Shown piece after piece: positions 16,501 through 27,639 of a stretch of 64,000 bases of DNA. Location of the stretch: positions 527,457-591,456 of the forward strand of contig NW_019091517.1 in the NCBI RefSeq assembly GCF_001949145.1. Reading direction: 5' to 3'. The notes below the pieces were generated by a model. That model saw nothing but the letters and a program-made list of their open reading frames with translations. It was not told the origin of the DNA and did no database searches. Position 1 is the stretch's first letter. Each line of letters starts with the position of its first letter. Position numbers and translations under genes: made by a program. Source of the stretch: Acanthaster planci. Taxonomy: Eukaryota; Echinodermata; Asteroidea; Valvatida; Acanthasteridae.

Positions 16501-18341
16501 GTGCTTGAAGGGTACATTATGGCTGGAGGAAGGGGTGCATAGTCAAGAAAATTTGCAGCAGCTACATGTATACTCTAATTCAACAACCAGAAGTACACAT
16601 ATTGACACCATTACTGCTGTGGCACAATGCTAGAGGACAGGAGGTGCACATGCGTTAAATGCCTCTTCAACCAACATGATGTTGTGATTCGCCAACGCAT
16701 GTGCGTGATAAGCTGAAGAATGCGTGTGTACATAAGTGCCATGCCACTTCAGTCCTGGTGTCTAGTTGTATTAGTCTAAAGGAAAGCAGGGAGCACAATT
16801 GGGGGACAGGTCTATGGGAAAATTTGCACCCCCCCCTTAAAAGTTTTTTTTACAGCCTATCTTTGGATCTCCTGCTTCATGGACATGCCTGCTGTGCCAA
16901 ATCTTCAAATTGGACACATTCAACTGCGGGTATCTGCGGAGCAAAAAGTCACTTCTGATCGTTTGCTCAGCAAGTACCTCAACTGTGGCCTACAGTCAAT
17001 TTTTGCTGCTTTGTCTACCCCTTAAGGCTGCTTCACAAAACTCAAACAGAACAGATTTTTGTCTCAAGGCCTTGCAAGGCAGAAAATGTAATATGCCACT
17101 GGATACGCCTCTGCCACACTTCCAACGAAGACATTTCCATCCCAGCTGGGATTGACAAAACATTCTTTCTGTTCTTTCATAAAAGACTGGCAAGAGGTCA
17201 ATATAACCAGGAAACTATAATGGTACAACATGAAAGGATACTAGAGGGGCAGATCATGGGTTACAAATGCCTTGACTTCAGGAAGCCTGTTCAGCTGTCA
17301 TCCACTGCAACTCTGGAAAGACATGATATAAAAACAGTGAGTAAAAAAAAGAATGAGTAATTTTGACAAGAGAGAGTGGTGCAACTGAGTCTCTCTATCC
17401 AACATGCGGCAATGTTTCATCAGACTGACAAATCTTAACACGAAACCCATTTGTTTTCAAATGGTGGCAACAATTCAAGGAGGTTCAATACTACGCACAT
17501 GATACACGGACATGTTATCCCTACAAGTTTAAATACATGTACATGTACACTGTCAGTTTTGCTTTCAGAGCTGGAAAGATGTTTGGCAGACCAACAGGTA
17601 TTTGTGTTCAGAAGAGTTATGACTAGACCCAGTGCATGGACTTTATTTCCCTTGCAAAATCCTCTAAAGCCACTAAGAAAATGTAAGATCCATTGAAGAT
17701 GCAGTTCCAGTCAACTGATACAATGTGATTTTCATCTGATGGTGAGAGAAGAAATAAGCACAATGGGACCCACGTTACAATTGGTCAAGCTGCCTTAATG
17801 TCGACATGGATGATCTTACAACTGCACAAGTACTTCTTGGTCTTATTACAAAGGTACGGTAGGCCCGACATGCATGAATTGCCCTGTTGAAACCTAAACT
17901 ATTAAGAAAAAGTCATAACAAATGTTGGGCATAAAAATCTGTAAGACAAACACACTCAAATTAGCTGAAACTTTTGAAAGGCATAATGATAATTGCAGAA
18001 AGCCTAGCTCTAGGGTTCATAAAATACAAATGCTAGGGCCTAGGCCTACACCCTCCTAATCCTATGGACATGGTGCCTCCTTCCTCCCCTACAGGCCTCT
18101 TTCTACATGTACACGTTCAACCGAATTCCAACTTAAGACACTCAGTGTTTCGCTTAGGCCATGTAGGCCTAGTCCTTTGCCTGACTTGAACATTCTGAGT
18201 ACATAGTACCTCAAGTCTGCCCGAGTAGACAAGCCGTTCCTCGGAGCGTGCACTGTCACCAGCAGCACCTTCATCTTCTGCAGCAACCACGGCAGCAAAC
18301 AGGCTCAAAACAACCAAGACGTCCCTCCAACTCAACGCCAT
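13560..18341 (-). CDS. SELENOM: Selenoprotein M (gene span, coding exons and 3' UTR)
   Basis: Thioredoxin-fold oxidoreductase of the endoplasmic reticulum. Coding exons 18341-18210, 17312-17242, 16522-16444, 15521-15351 on the - strand give 150 residues, close to the usual 145. Order: signal peptide, redox motif CSGU, QLNRLPEVKAFVTHDLPLYH, GGADPDLLLLDQEGNVIK, NTLFDNLGFYKKK, and a Lys/Glu-rich tail ending KEEL. The TGA at 17300-17298 sits exactly where vertebrate SELENOM has selenocysteine (CGGU). A SECIS at 13705-13639 and AATAAA at 13565-13560 complete the gene. Start codon: the only ATG directly before the signal peptide. Confidence 0.93.
13639..13705 (-). promoter_or_regulatory. SECIS element (type II) in the SELENOM 3' UTR
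   Basis: On the - strand: TTCAG, internal loop, ATGAT quartet side, 12 bases, AAA, a mini-stem CTG-ACCCC-CAG, then GGTGGTTG pairing with CAGCCACC, then TGAC, and CTGAA closing helix 1. The quartet TGAT/TGAC, the 12-base spacing to the unpaired A run, and the extra mini-stem are the hallmarks of type II SECIS elements. It recruits SBP2 and the selenocysteine elongation factor so the ribosome reads UGA as selenocysteine. It lies 1.65 kb past the stop. Confidence 0.88.
15351..15521 (-). CDS. SELENOM: SELENOM exon 4: C terminus, KEEL, stop
   Basis: Phase 0 after ttacag. Encodes RIGLKTMKRPEINTLFDNLG, FYKKKSKDD, EEFLQGPYLP and a charged tail ending QTKEEL, then TAA. LGFYKKK aligns with LGFYRK in vertebrates. 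The terminal KEEL resembles KDEL-type ER retrieval signals. Confidence 0.92.
   Translation of the reverse strand, partial: RIGLKTMKRPEINTLFDNLGFYKKKSKDDAVPEEFLQGPYLPKETKEEQEQTKEEL
15880..16370. repeat. Degenerate GACTCGAGTC-type repeat in SELENOM intron 3
   Basis: Many variants of gactcgagtcaagtc, gacttgagtca and gagttgagtc occur at 15880-15975 and 16195-16370, with ordinary AT-rich sequence between. The unit is itself close to palindromic. It looks like a decayed simple repeat or transposon tail. Confidence 0.6.
16444..16522 (-). CDS. SELENOM: SELENOM exon 3
   Basis: Phase 2 to 0; completes the tyrosine of YHN and encodes VPFKHIGGADPDLLLLDQEG NVIK, matching the GADPELVLL region of vertebrate SELENOM. 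Followed by gttggt as donor. Confidence 0.92.
17242..17312 (-). CDS. SELENOM: SELENOM exon 2: CSGU redox motif with TGA as selenocysteine
   Basis: Starts after ttccag and ends before gtatcc (phase 0 to 2). Reads SCSG-TGA-QLNRLPEVKAFV THDLPL. The TGA (17300-17298 on the - strand) follows Cys-Ser-Gly, so the motif is C-x-x-U. The frame continues conserved on both sides of the TGA, which excludes a simple nonsense codon. Confidence 0.94.
18210..18341 (-). CDS. SELENOM: SELENOM exon 1: signal peptide and N terminus
   Basis: Starts ATGGCGTTGAG and encodes MALSWRDVLVVLSLFAAVVA, a classic signal peptide (hydrophobic core, small residues before the likely cleavage after AVVAA). Then EDEGAAGDSARSEERL and YSGRLE, ending phase 0 before gtacta. 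Confidence 0.9.
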
Positions 18342-18500
18342 GATGCCAGCGAGAACTCCCGACACTCCTGTGTAACGTTTGACTTATTTAAGATTTAAAA
18401 GAGTTCGACGCGTCGGCGGGAGTGCTGCCGTCGCGGACACTAGTCAGCTAGTGACCAGGCTGAAATCGGCACGAAATTCAAGTGCCTGCTGATTCACGGC
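18342..18500 (-). promoter_or_regulatory. Probable SELENOM promoter and 5' UTR
   Basis: The 160 bases upstream of the start codon include a CpG-rich patch (cgacgcgtcggcgg and cgtcgcgg around 18407-18437) and an AT-rich run about 45-60 bases before the ATG. Position is the only strong argument; no start site can be read directly. Confidence 0.4.
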
Positions 18501-19050
18501 CAGGAGACTAGCCACTAACAACCACGGTGGCCTGCTAGGATTGGATTAACCAACTGCTCAAGTGAACATAGGCCTCTATGTTAATTTAACTACAGGCCTA
18601 GCAACTTTTATCCTGGCCAGGTATGACCAGCATCAGCACCCGCCACCAACATGTGCAACTAGACTTAGAACTTATGAAAAAATATGATAAAGGCCGTTCG
18701 GAAGTTTGGCTGGTGTTAACTGAATAGCGACCTCTACAGGCACGCCTTTTTGTTTACAGCCATTGTTCAAATCGACAGTTTTGCGTCTACGACTTCTTAT
18801 TTTGAGTAGGCCCCTATAGTACTCCACAGTTAACATACGTAGCCTTAGATAAAATATTCCTTTCTGATACTGTCTTAAGGCTGCATCCGAATCTCTTGTC
18901 TAGAGCTAGGTCTAGGTCTTCGCTCGATTGGAAATGCGTGGAGATGCGTAGACAATAGACCTAGCCGTAGCTCTGGAAGCCCGTTTCGGACACGGCCTAT
19001 TCTACAAGAATTCTGCATACGACATGCACATGCCGTGGCACCATTTCATT

Positions 19051-19088
19051 GGTTACATCGTGTACGTTATAACGTACACGATGTAACC
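19051..19088. repeat. 38-bp perfect palindrome
   Basis: Reads GGTTACATCGTGTACGTTA followed directly by its exact reverse complement, with no loop. It lies about 700 bases upstream of the SELENOM start. No flanking direct repeat that would prove transposition is obvious. Confidence 0.85.
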
Positions 19089-20105
19089 CTCACAGCAAAA
19101 TGAGTTTAACAAGGAGGGCGACCTCTTTGTTCTGAAATTTAAGGATTTTTTTTCTGATGTTATAGTTAAATTGAGTAACCCTGGATCCTTCCACTATTGT
19201 TCTGCATATATTACTCTAAAGAGAATCGTGCATCCTTAGAATTCAATCATAATTCTAAGGTCAGAAGGCAATTTCTAAGAGTGATTTAGCTGGCAACGAA
19301 AATGCCTCCTCTTCATGATCGAGGTTGGAAAGAAAAGTACGAGTAGTTGGCACGAGTTGGTGGGGTTCAAAATGCATCCCTTTTGTACTTGTTCTTTGAG
19401 TATCTAACACGAGATCATCATCTAAAAAATGGCCTAAAATTTACGACTATTGAGATGTTTCGGGTCCGGGAACATTGGTTTACGAGTACGGGCATCCCAT
19501 CTTAACGTGTTTTAATCACAAAGAAGTTTTTGTAACTTGAACGAAGAAACTGTGATGCATATTAACGTTATACACGTTATTACGTGCCCTTAGTGCGACA
19601 GTTACGAAATTTTATACGAATCCGGGAAGGGGTAGAGGACTCTTTTTCTCGATCCCCTCCTCTGAGAAGAGCCTGCGCAACTGTAGTACAGATACAGACA
19701 AAATCCAAGATTTGCAGTCTCTAATGATCCGTTAATAATGGGTCCAATTTTGAACTTTTAATCTCGAAAAAGGAAAAGTGAGTAGCACTTGATTGTATTT
19801 CACTACCTGCATTAATCCCCATCATCTGATTGGTGGATCGTTGATCACAAGTCACTGAATTATTAACAGTTCTATTCAACGGTGCCAATTTAATATAACT
19901 TCATTCACTTGACAGGTTCCCACCCCAAGTCACGTCTTGTTCCCAGTCAGAAAGAAGATAATGTGGGGACGGAAACCAGTCTAAGATTGCACGGTACAAG
20001 TGGGTGACACTTCGAAGACGAATCTTTTTAGCAAAATTACTGACACTAGTACGCGAGCGGGACCTATCTGTTTGTCTAACAGAGGAGGATTATGCAGGTA
20101 TACTT

Positions 20106-20275
20106 CATAAAACAAATAATGAATGTTTATAAGTGCAATGGTGAGAACAGTTTCAAACGGTGACTGATGAAGTGTTGGATATCACGAGGCGACGCTGAGT
20201 GGAATCGAAAATTTCATCTGTCACCGAATGAAATTATTATTACCATTGCACTCACAAACATTCATTATTTTGTGT
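20106..20275. mobile_element. MITE-like element with inverted terminal repeats of about 34 bases
   Basis: Left end aaaacaaataatgaatg followed by tttataagtgcaatggtg; right end is the near reverse complement (accattgcactcacaaac, attcattattttg). Interior about 100 bases without coding capacity, itself partly symmetric (cggtgactgatg against catctgtcaccg). Typical of a non-autonomous DNA transposon. Confidence 0.65.
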
Positions 20276-21439
20276 ACTGGTCATCTTTTAAAGTATGCAC
20301 CTTGTGAGCAGGTAAGCAAGGTGCCGTCCCATTTGTGGCAAGGCCTAGTCCGGGATTTCGGAACTCGGACTACGTGGAGTGGCACGGCCGTTTCCGAGTA
20401 TTACCAAGATCTAGTTCTTGTTTTGCACACAAAGTTTGCGCATGCAGATTTATTTGGGAGGGGTCAGGAGATGGATGCAGTTTGCCATTTTAACATGTCA
20501 AGGTGCCCCCTTTCCCGTTTCATTATTATGAATGAAGGCTATCACTCGGCGCTGCCGAAAAATGGTGTAAGTGGTTGTACAATTAATTACAAGCGTTTTT
20601 TTTTAAATTGTTAAAGAAAAAATCCACTAATAGTCACCGTATATTTCTTTATTACTGAGGCCGTTCCTTCAGAAACAAAACCAAACAGGGGGAAAATGAA
20701 AATTACCATTGTGTCCATCAAACGAACTTAACATTAAGTAACAGAAAACTAGCACGAAAACATCATCACTAGTTCCATAGTGGCCGCAGGTTGCGATCGC
20801 GTGCCACATAGTACCGTATGCGTTTACAATATTACTTCAATCTTTTGTAGCAGACCCCAGCCCATGATCTGATGCGCTGAAATTATACTCCGCATCTGTC
20901 GCTCTGAAAAACACCCATCAGGTCGATGAGGCTACACCCCCAACCTATCCTTGAACTGCTCTCGTTCAGACCTCTGGACAAAACAAACCCTCCCTTTATC
21001 TTCACACAGTTCTAATTTCCATTGGGTCAGGCCAGCAGACTGGTGTCTAAAGGCGTGCCAGCCTTACCGTGAACTCCCCATTGTTGCTCTCGTGGGAGCA
21101 CAATAAGAGGAACGAGGCGGATGCAAGTTGTCCGTATGATTCGACTGATACAAGATTAGAACGCTAATTCTCAATGACGCCAGGTTTGGTCTTGAGGGGG
21201 ATATCTGGGGGGTTGCTGGTGCATCCACCGAACGGCCATGTCTTTTAGGGGTGGTACAGGGTGTGCATGCAGAGCATGTGTAGCTGAGAAACTGAGCAGG
21301 GATGGATGTTGACACAGATGTGGTGCGTCGTCAGAAAAGATGGTTGTACTTTGCACTTGTTTCTTCTGAAGATGAGTGGGCGTGGTGGGGCTCTCATCTT
21401 GACGATCTCGCTGCATGTTACGACAATAATTATGACTGG

Positions 21440-21780
21440 AAATGATGACTGTGGTGAGAGTGGTGGAAGGTGAACGGGGACGTTGATAAGATGATGATGA
21501 GAAAGGGTGATGGCGGTGAACGAATGGTTGTGATGATGGTACAGGGTCAGAATGGAGATGATACTGTCAACTGTAGTAAGGATGGTGCTAATAGTGGTTA
21601 GGCAAACGAAGATGATGTTATGTTTAAAATTAGTATTGATGGTCCGATGAGGGTCAGATGATGTTGATAAGCCCCCACTCTGAATTGTTTGAGGATTGTG
21701 CTCATACATTGTAATGGTGGTGATGTTGGTCAGTATGGTGTTGATTTAATGAGGGTGGCAGTGCTGGTGGCCAGTTGATA
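21440..21780. repeat. Low-complexity GATG/GGT-rich stretch
   Basis: Irregular runs of gatgatg, gatggtg and ggtggtg dominate about 340 bases. The open frames on the opposite strand are products of this bias. Confidence 0.45.
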
Positions 21781-24700
21781 ATTAAATCACTTATAGACCA
21801 AGCTCTTGCATAAAACTCACAGAAATAAAAGAAAAACAAACTTTATTCACACGCTATTCTCTGGTGTAAGTTTGCAACATTCTAGGGACAAGGCGAAGGT
21901 ATGAGCTGACTGACAGTTTGATTGAACGTTTCCTTTCACACCTGTGCTTATAGCACCCGAGACCAGTTAGGCTTCACGAAAATCTCGAAGCACAAGATGC
22001 TTCTGATCATGATTTGTAAACACCTTTAAAAATATTTTATCATAAAAAGTCTTTATCATGAAGAGCCAGTGGAAATTGTGCGTGATGGTCAGAATGTCCG
22101 TTAAACGCAACAAGTGATCTTGTTCATAATCTGTTTCTAGTTTATGCAGGCTCATTCACCAACTGCAAGTTTTCGAGCGGTTATTGTCATGTGCACGAAA
22201 CACATGCACAACCCCAGCAGTGTTCCACTGCGTAACACATGGACACAACATGCTAATGAGTATCTTGCAATCTCGGTGCGTATATTTTTAATTCACAAAT
22301 TTCCCGCGTTGACAATGAGAGGACCAGGAAGAGTCTGAGCTGAGCCCGTGATTGGACGGTGAAACACTCATTCGGCGGTCGCCTATTGTCTGTCTTAGGA
22401 AATATTGTACTGTTACAGGCAAGTATGTCTGAAGTGTCATGGACCGCATCGCTTGAATAATAGACATCACAGCAAGAGGTCTTGAGAGAAAGGCCCGTGT
22501 CAGCCGGTCTGTTACGGGGGATCTGGCGGGCCAAACGAAGGGACCTCGTGAAAAATGAAATGGCAGAATGAGCCAGCAATCTGCTGATTATAAATGTAAG
22601 AATACAATACAATTTTTTTCTTTTATGCCGGTTGGGACGATTCCTGCTGTGTGATTGAACGGGCTAGACGGAAGTGTGGTCGGCCGAGCAGTAGCGAACA
22701 CGCGCTGGCGACCCCAGCGCCTCGCCAGCCCCAGCGTCGCCCGGCCTATCACTGCACGCCTCACAGCGTCTTGTCACCGCTTGATTTTTTTTGGTTGCAC
22801 GGTCCCTTTCATTTTTGTTCTGTATTCCACAACCCATGTAATAATAAAATGAAAATGGCAGCCAATGTCGGTTGTTGCTGTCTGCATGTCTTGTTCACTA
22901 TTTGTGTTCGTCTGCCATGCTATCTTCGATGCGTAGTAAAACAAGACTGGATTATCTTACGAAAACGGAGTGCGCATCTGGAACGTGGCCCTGTGGCACC
23001 GTCTGAAGTGGCAGTAAAGAGACTGTCCTTAGATGCACATCCTCGTACTTCATGGAGACTTAGACAAAAGGGTTTGCTCCACTGCTACACAACAACAGGG
23101 AACAAAAAAGAAGAGAGGACCTTGTAACGGCCGTGGGAACAGTTGGAACAAGCGCAGACCATCACATGCTGTGAAAATCGTCACTTCTGAGTCGCTCGAT
23201 TTTATAAAACGGCTGCGATTTCGTCCAACCAGCATAGAGTGTAAAAAAAAAAAAAAGCAACAACACACCCCGACGGCGGACCTCATACACACAGCATCGG
23301 CATGTGAGAGTAAGGCGGGAATATACCTGCATAGTCGTGGCCGGGCACACCGGCCACATGGTGCCCCTCACACGGTGCTGTGACTGCACGTCTGGTTTTA
23401 GGCTGACGGCTCCTGTCGCTTAAACAATGTGGGCCACAGATGGTGAACAACGGACTTCGATTTTCACTTTCCAAGCCTCGCGTCCGAATTCCTGAACACA
23501 GTTCCTACCGAATCTGAACACCTGGAGGCGCAGTGAGGACATCTGATGATATAAAAATGACGGAATTCGCACAAAAATCCATCAAATTCGTCAAGTCACG
23601 GGAGCGGAGCGCAAGGATCTGAAGAACCGGTAGCTGGCGATGGCTTTCCCCACTGTTCATCAGCGAAGGCTCGGTGGTGATCGCAGCGTGGGCGAGTCGC
23701 ATGTCTGGCGCTATCGTTGAAGAACAATATGTATGTATGACTCTTCTCTTTCCTGTGTAACCTGGAATTTCTCATTTTAAATATGTAGTACTGAATACAC
23801 GTAATGTGTTGTTTTAGATGGATATATAAATCTGGGGCATTTTAATTTTTCAGCCTATGCTCCGAGAACGGTACTGTATTTTAATACGGAATAGGGCAGG
23901 TCAAACTTGATGAAAATGATATCCACTGGATCCAAAAATGTATTCACATTACACAAGCAAAACTATACAACCCTATCGATGTAACAAGCATTATTATGAT
24001 CAGCAAAATTTGCTAATATCTGCCCATCAAGGAATAAGAAGGTCTCTACTTAGAACGTCAGCCGTTCAGTAATGTTGACATGGAAGATACTATAAACCAT
24101 GCATATCGGAAGTTATACATTTAAAACTCTCCCGTAATATTAAGAATGGTCTGCCGATTGCCCTTTTAAATTGCTGAATCATCATGTCGTGGGTGGAAAT
24201 GTACATTTGAGCATCCTCGAGAACGGTTACTAACGGACAGAAATACTCCATGATTCACCGTTCCAGTGATGAAGGAAGCGATTTGTTATCCATTTTTATC
24301 AATAAGTCACAAAAGAAAAAATATTACTTGTTTGACTCTGAGGACAATTCATGGGGGGGGGACAATTTAATCGCCAAGGAGAGAAACGAACCTATTGATC
24401 CAACTCTGAAGAAAGCCATTGATATATCCTCACATTAGTTTAACATGAATCAATCAGAACTTTTGACAGTCTCCATAAAATCTCAGTGTACAAATTGTGA
24501 AGTATTGTTAAGAATATAATTTGAGCACCTTGCAAATGAGATATCATTTCCGAAGGAAAACTGTTGATGCTCAAGCCGAACATTTATCTGTCATCTTTTG
24601 AAAACGCCCATGGATACAAACATGCATGGGGAAAAAGCTGGATTTACAAGAATCAAAATTACCGAACATCATCTCTATTCGGCAAGTTTAGGAGGAACTC

Positions 24701-27449
24701 TCCTCGCTCCAGGTCCTTTGCCAGAAGAGTCAACATGCTTAAATAACACGATTTTTTCAATAAAAAGGATTATTATAATTTAATTCAAATGTGAAAGAAC
24801 AACAGGCACGTCTTACAAAGACGGATAGGAAAGTTACGAGAGCAACAACAAACACGCTCGTTCTGAAAGAGGGGGAAAACGGAGTTAAGACATTTTTCTT
24901 AAAAATAATGCATCAAATTGCTTAATTAAGGGAATTGAAATTTTAAAAGAGCCAGATGAATGAAAGTACGAAATTGCAGAAAGATAAATCAAGGTGCCGT
25001 GACAACAGGATGAATGGAGAGCTATGGAAAACATTGACAATTGAGGGAGAAAGACATTTAGTACATGTACATGTATAAGTATAACACCATTCCAGCGGAC
25101 ATAGGACGGGATGAAAACCAAAAGTTACAAAGTACACCTGAGATGTAACAATAACAATAACGGATAAAAATGTCGAAGGTACAAGATTGCTGGAATTGAT
25201 ACGCTAAGAAATGGCTAGGAATCATTTATGCCAAAAATCAGACAAGTGCTAATCCATGATGTGATGCATTTTCTTTGATAGACCTCAAGAACATCAGCGA
25301 AACGTAAACGCTTCATAAAAATAATTATAACTTTTCGTTTGAGGTTTTACTTTCTGTTAGCTAATGGCTTAAACTCTACTTTTGTGATTATTTTCATTCG
25401 TTTATCGATATCAAAGGTATACACTCCAACTTTTATCCTGAAAAACATGGGGCGGTATCTACAGTGCAGAGTATGAATAAAATTAAAACAACTGCCAAAC
25501 AACTGCCTTAAACGGAAAATTGGGAAGTAATTCCCTAGATCTTGGCAAGCACTATGATCGTGTGCAACTGCTCAAGTTCATACACTTGCTTTTCAAGCAC
25601 ATAAGATAAAAGGAAAATTACATTTCTAAAAATTAAAGATGGTATTCATTTAACACATGATTCAGCTCATGGGCTTCAAATTCATGAAGTTACTTCATCG
25701 AAAAAAAAAATCAGCACATTCGTCTCAACTGACCGAACGAAATTATTGTCGTGAAATGTTTTCAAACATTACAGGTTGAAATGGTACGACAGGTTTCATG
25801 ATGCATATGACATATATCATAAAGTAGAATGTAATGATATTATATTTCATGCTTCATATCGACAACAGTTTATTATGAGTTTTCCACAAGTAGTCATGGC
25901 ACATTTTAAATAGAAACCACCATGCATTTAACCCATCCACCATATTTCATTTTTAATTACTGTATATATAACTACCGGACTTTACAGTGTTAAATTGGAC
26001 ATTTGTACCAATGCACAATACCCCGTTCAGTCAAAGTGACCCGTGCAGCATCGTCTTTGTTTCTCTGTCTAAACATGCCAGAATTATAACATGAAATACA
26101 TTGCATTATCGATTTGCACAAATTTTTCAGCAGAAATGAATAAAATACAAAGGTGATTAGATAATTAATGTAGGTCGATATCGTCAACAACACCTTTGGT
26201 TTCTAATAACTGTTTGCAGTAGTCGGTAGGGGTGGTGTTGATGTTCCAGAATTATACTCGAAATTGTACTTCACATGACGTGCGTCAAAGTAATCATATG
26301 TACCAGCACACATCATAACGTAAAAACACCTTATTTAAATTGATTTTACCAATTCAACCTGTTTTTCAAACAGAATTTGGCCTACTCTATTAGACATCAA
26401 AACATAAAATTTGAATTATCAATGAAAAGGGTATTTTACATTTATTCTTCATCGTGAGACCCAGAGCCCTAAAACAATTTTTTTATGTTAACTTCCAGAA
26501 AGTCATTGAAAATAAAATCCACCTCGCCAATATTATCAGACTGAAAACAAGATCGTCAGAAATTTCGGCTTAAAGATAGTTTTGTCGACGCATTTTGCAC
26601 AAAATGACATGTGTTTCAGTGTACACGTAAATGTACATGCTTCATAGTTAGCATGAGACAGAATACCTTGGAGTGTTTTATAGATGCTGTATTCACCAAT
26701 TATCTTGTTTTTCTATAAAGACCCATAAAAACACAGGGTCAAACAGGTGCATCGCGAATTATGGTATCAGTTGTAAATGTGCATTTTTAATTACGCGTCA
26801 TTTATTTGTGTTTTGCTGTGCCCGCTATTATAACGTTTTACAAGACTTGTCATTAACAATCGAGGAAAACAATCACAAATTTTCACATGATCAGGCTGTA
26901 CTTCATATGAATCATGTGGTATTTCAAAGCATTGAAAGAAAATATGCAGATTTCATTCATGAAAATCATTTATCTTGAATATGGTAATCACACCTTCTGA
27001 CCTCGGCGATACTCAAAGACGCCATTTGGCATGCTCGTCCAAATGAATTGCTATATGGTTGTGTGAATATCACTTTAGCTTCGAGAAATAGTGATTGACT
27101 CATCAAGACGATATACTTAAAATTTATCGACATCTCCCATTGCTTCAACTCATCCTGACACTTTGTTTTTTTGCCGTCACCTTTACTCAATGTCTTCATT
27201 CTTTTTTCAATTTAGTTCTGAAATCAGACACGCATATGTATTTTTTTTTATTTGGGGGAAATAACGGAATGTATATTAATTACCAAGGCGGAAAAATCTC
27301 CCAGTGCATCTTCATTGTGATGACAGCCTTTCTGCCTCACTTTTGTCAGGGTTCTAGCGATCGGTTACTGCTTCCTGTGTGACAAGCACAACATAATTTG
27401 TTTCACTACTACATCAGACCTAACCATATCCAAGTCTGATAGGAAGGCT

Positions 27450-27600
27450 GTGTTGCCACGGCAACATGGCGGGGAAATTAAAGGACTTAATGTAATTATG
27501 AAATCGACTGGAACTTGACCTCGGGTCAAGTTCACGAGACTTTAAGGAATGCTGGGTAAAGAAATAATTCGCGTGGAGGCGGGGGCAAAGATCCACGCGG
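27450..27600. promoter_or_regulatory. Promoter-like cluster: X-box, YY1-like site, nuclear-receptor-like palindrome, GC box
   Basis: GTTGCCACGGCAAC at 27452-27465 is a perfect RFX X-box. It overlaps AACATGGCGG (27463-27472), a YY1-type motif that usually sits at transcription starts. Next come a 23-base perfect inverted repeat at 27511-27533 (GAACTTGACC-TCG-GGTCAAGTTC) and CGCGTGGA-(14 bases)-TCCACGCG at 27570-27599 enclosing GGCGGGGGC. The YY1 orientation suggests transcription toward higher coordinates. No downstream exon is recognised. Confidence 0.5.
27466..27491 (+). CDS. Candidate first coding exon (MAGKLKDL), very tentative
   Basis: The ATG inside the YY1-like site opens MAGKLKDL, after which a gtaatt donor could splice (phase 2); unspliced, the frame ends at TAA at 27493-27495. 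ATG within a YY1 site is common for short first exons. No partner exon was found, so this may be chance. Confidence 0.15.
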
Positions 27601-27639
27601 GCGAGCAGTTCAAAGAAACGGGTTGAAATAGAGGTTAGA

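Larger units (their letters stand above)
18501..27430. other. Intergenic DNA, no supported gene
   Basis: Open frames here are short, without recognisable motifs or signs of splicing. The region holds a 38-bp palindrome (19051-19088), a MITE (20106-20275), a GATG/GGT-rich stretch (about 21440-21780) and scattered CpG-rich patches near 22640-23700. Distal regulatory DNA is possible. Confidence 0.5.

Noticed and set aside
17298-17300. In-frame TGA in SELENOM exon 2 read as a nonsense mutation
   Set aside because: Flanking frame is conserved, the position equals the known selenocysteine, and a SECIS is present downstream.
20228-20614. 128-codon open frame on the + strand
   Set aside because: Begins inside the MITE's right arm and shows no recognisable domain.
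21245-21709. 154-codon open frame on the - strand
   Set aside because: Product of the GATG/GGT-rich low-complexity stretch on the other strand.
22651-23127. 158-codon open frame on the + strand
   Set aside because: CpG-rich sequence with few stops; no motif, no splice context, low-complexity start.
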